Assembly (NCBI GenBank): GCA_965203865.1
Contig: OZ241916.1
Coordinates: 2,232,001-2,296,000 of the forward strand
DNA: 64,000 bases
Origin: G965200765 sp965203865
GTDB taxonomy: Bacteria > Pseudomonadota > Gammaproteobacteria > Arenicellales > JAJDZL01
Reading direction: 5' to 3'
This document shows positions 63,201 through 64,000 of this stretch, one piece after another. Position numbers and translations under genes: made by a program. The stretch's first letter is position 1. Each line of letters opens with the position of its first letter. The notes beneath the pieces are model-generated. The model saw only the letters and a program-made list of their open reading frames with translations. It searched no databases and was not told the DNA's origin.

Positions 63201-64000
63201 ATGAAACTGAAACAAGTAGAGTTAACTAACTTCAGGCGTTTCACTAAATTGACGGTTAAAAATATTCCAAAGACTACGCGTTTAATCATGCTTGCCGGTC
63301 CGAATGGATGTGGAAAGTCGTCATTCTTTGACGCATTAAGTATTTGGTATCAGAAAAATTCAAGAAAAACAGATTTTTGGAATACCAATTATCATGTAAA
63401 GCAATCAGCACGAAAAAATATGATATCCAAGAACGAGTTGGATTCTATGGATAATATAACCGTGGAGTTTCATGAAGGAACTTTGACCGATCAAAATGAG
63501 ATCAGAAAAAGTGTTTATGTAAGATCTGCTTATAGGAATGACCCTGAATTGAATACTCGGAGAGACTATAGTGTCGGAAAATTGCTTGATGAAAAAAACA
63601 ACTCCCTAATGATTTACAATGACCAAACGGTTAATAAGAATTATGAAATACTAGCTGGTAACGCCATTGAAGAGTTATTCAACGGTCAAGGCGGTGGTAA
63701 ACAAACTCGTGATAAAATTATAGAGCGTTTAATTGGTACAATTCGTGATAATTTTTGCGAACTTTTCGATGATATTCAGTCAGTTAGCTTGAGTGACCGT
63801 AGAAGAAAAGGTACATTTCTGTTTAATAAAGGCATCAGTTCCGATTTTGAGTATCTTAATCTTTCAGGTGGTGAAAAAGCAGCCTTTGACTTGATTCTTG
63901 ATTTATATATATCCCTACAAGAATTTGATGATACTGTTTTCTGTATTGACGAACCTGAATCTCATATCAGCCCTCGCGTCCAAGCTCGTCTCTTATCTGT
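63201..64000 (+). CDS. AAA ATPase (SMC/RecF/OLD-like), 3' end off window
   Basis: ATG 63201 opens a frame that runs off the right edge after 266 codons. It begins MKLKQVELTNFRRFTKLTV, has Walker A GPNGCGKSSF near residue 33, the ABC-type signature LSGGEKAAFD near 222, and Walker B DDTVFCIDEPESHISP near 246. This is the pattern of RecF/SMC-like ATPases found in OLD, Gabija (GajA), retron and Septu systems. Without the C-terminus (TOPRIM or nuclease) the type cannot be settled. It lies in the defence island and has no upstream partner except a pseudogene. Confidence 0.85.
   Translation, partial: MKLKQVELTNFRRFTKLTVKNIPKTTRLIMLAGPNGCGKSSFFDALSIWYQKNSRKTDFWNTNYHVKQSARKNMISKNELDSMDNITVEFHEGTLTDQNEIRKSVYVRSAYRNDPELNTRRDYSVGKLLDEKNNSLMIYNDQTVNKNYEILAGNAIEELFNGQGGGKQTRDKIIERLIGTIRDNFCELFDDIQSVSLSDRRRKGTFLFNKGISSDFEYLNLSGGEKAAFDLILDLYISLQEFDDTVFCIDEPESHISPRVQARLLS

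Noticed and set aside
1..64000. CRISPR arrays, rRNA or tRNA genes
   Set aside because: No spaced direct repeats of CRISPR type were seen; the tandem repeats at 19810 are coding. No T-loop (GGTTCGAATCC-type) with an acceptor stem was found by eye, though a covariance-model scan was not possible.

Overview
The window looks like a chromosome segment from a gammaproteobacterium. The run rplU-rpmA-obgE-proB / rpsT / murJ / ribF is the order found around rpsT in Pseudomonas-type Gammaproteobacteria, and rpsT starts with TTG as in E. coli. A tripartite tricarboxylate transporter, a choline-sulfatase-like enzyme and a nickel superoxide dismutase hint at a marine or host-associated life. Heavy insertion-sequence and pseudogene load would fit a symbiont, but that is inference only.

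Positions 1-23500 are mostly stable core DNA: a partial metallophosphoesterase; divergent tctBA/tctC transporter genes followed by a BetC-like sulfatase and a GMC (choline-dehydrogenase-like) oxidoreductase, a plausible uptake and oxidation route for a sulfated or choline-type substrate; glcDEF (glycolate oxidase); an ileS2-type isoleucyl-tRNA synthetase with a swapped catalytic signature (GIHH instead of HxGH); sodN; ribF, a DUF2203 gene and murJ; rpsT; and the rplU-rpmA-obgE-proB operon. A coiled-coil repeat gene and GC-rich debris lie between murJ and rpsT.

From about 23700 the DNA is visibly more AT-rich and becomes an accessory region that runs off the right edge. It opens with a restriction-modification pair, a toxin-antitoxin pair whose toxin has a nonsense codon, small membrane/coiled-coil genes and a DUF2971 gene. 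A 707-bp segment (24860-25567) is repeated at 30267-30973. Positions 30800-45000 hold a cell-surface sugar-modification locus: FkbM-type methyltransferases (three intact, two truncated), three tandem family-2 glycosyltransferases and two further DxD glycosyltransferase-like genes. Two of the tandem glycosyltransferases carry a run of nine G; one is in frame and the other is thrown out of frame, the hallmark of a slipped-strand phase switch. A 4.5-kb composite element bounded by IS1595-type ends, with an 8-bp target duplication, splits one methyltransferase gene.

Positions 42300-64000 form a dense anti-phage defence island broken by IS5, IS630, IS1380 and IS1595 elements or remnants: an orphan HsdR_N-like nuclease with a PUA/EVE-like front half, a SLATT-like two-TM protein with a proline-rich partner, an Abi_C/HEPN protein, a truncated DISARM/MrfA-type helicase, two GmrSD-type (DUF262/DUF1524) proteins, a PD-(D/E)XK nuclease, a SIR2-HerA pair, a second restriction-modification pair and the first 800 bp of an AAA ATPase. 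Most of these encode nucleases, NAD-consuming enzymes or membrane effectors, so they plausibly act as independent defence modules. The surface locus may add a phase-variable barrier to phage adsorption.
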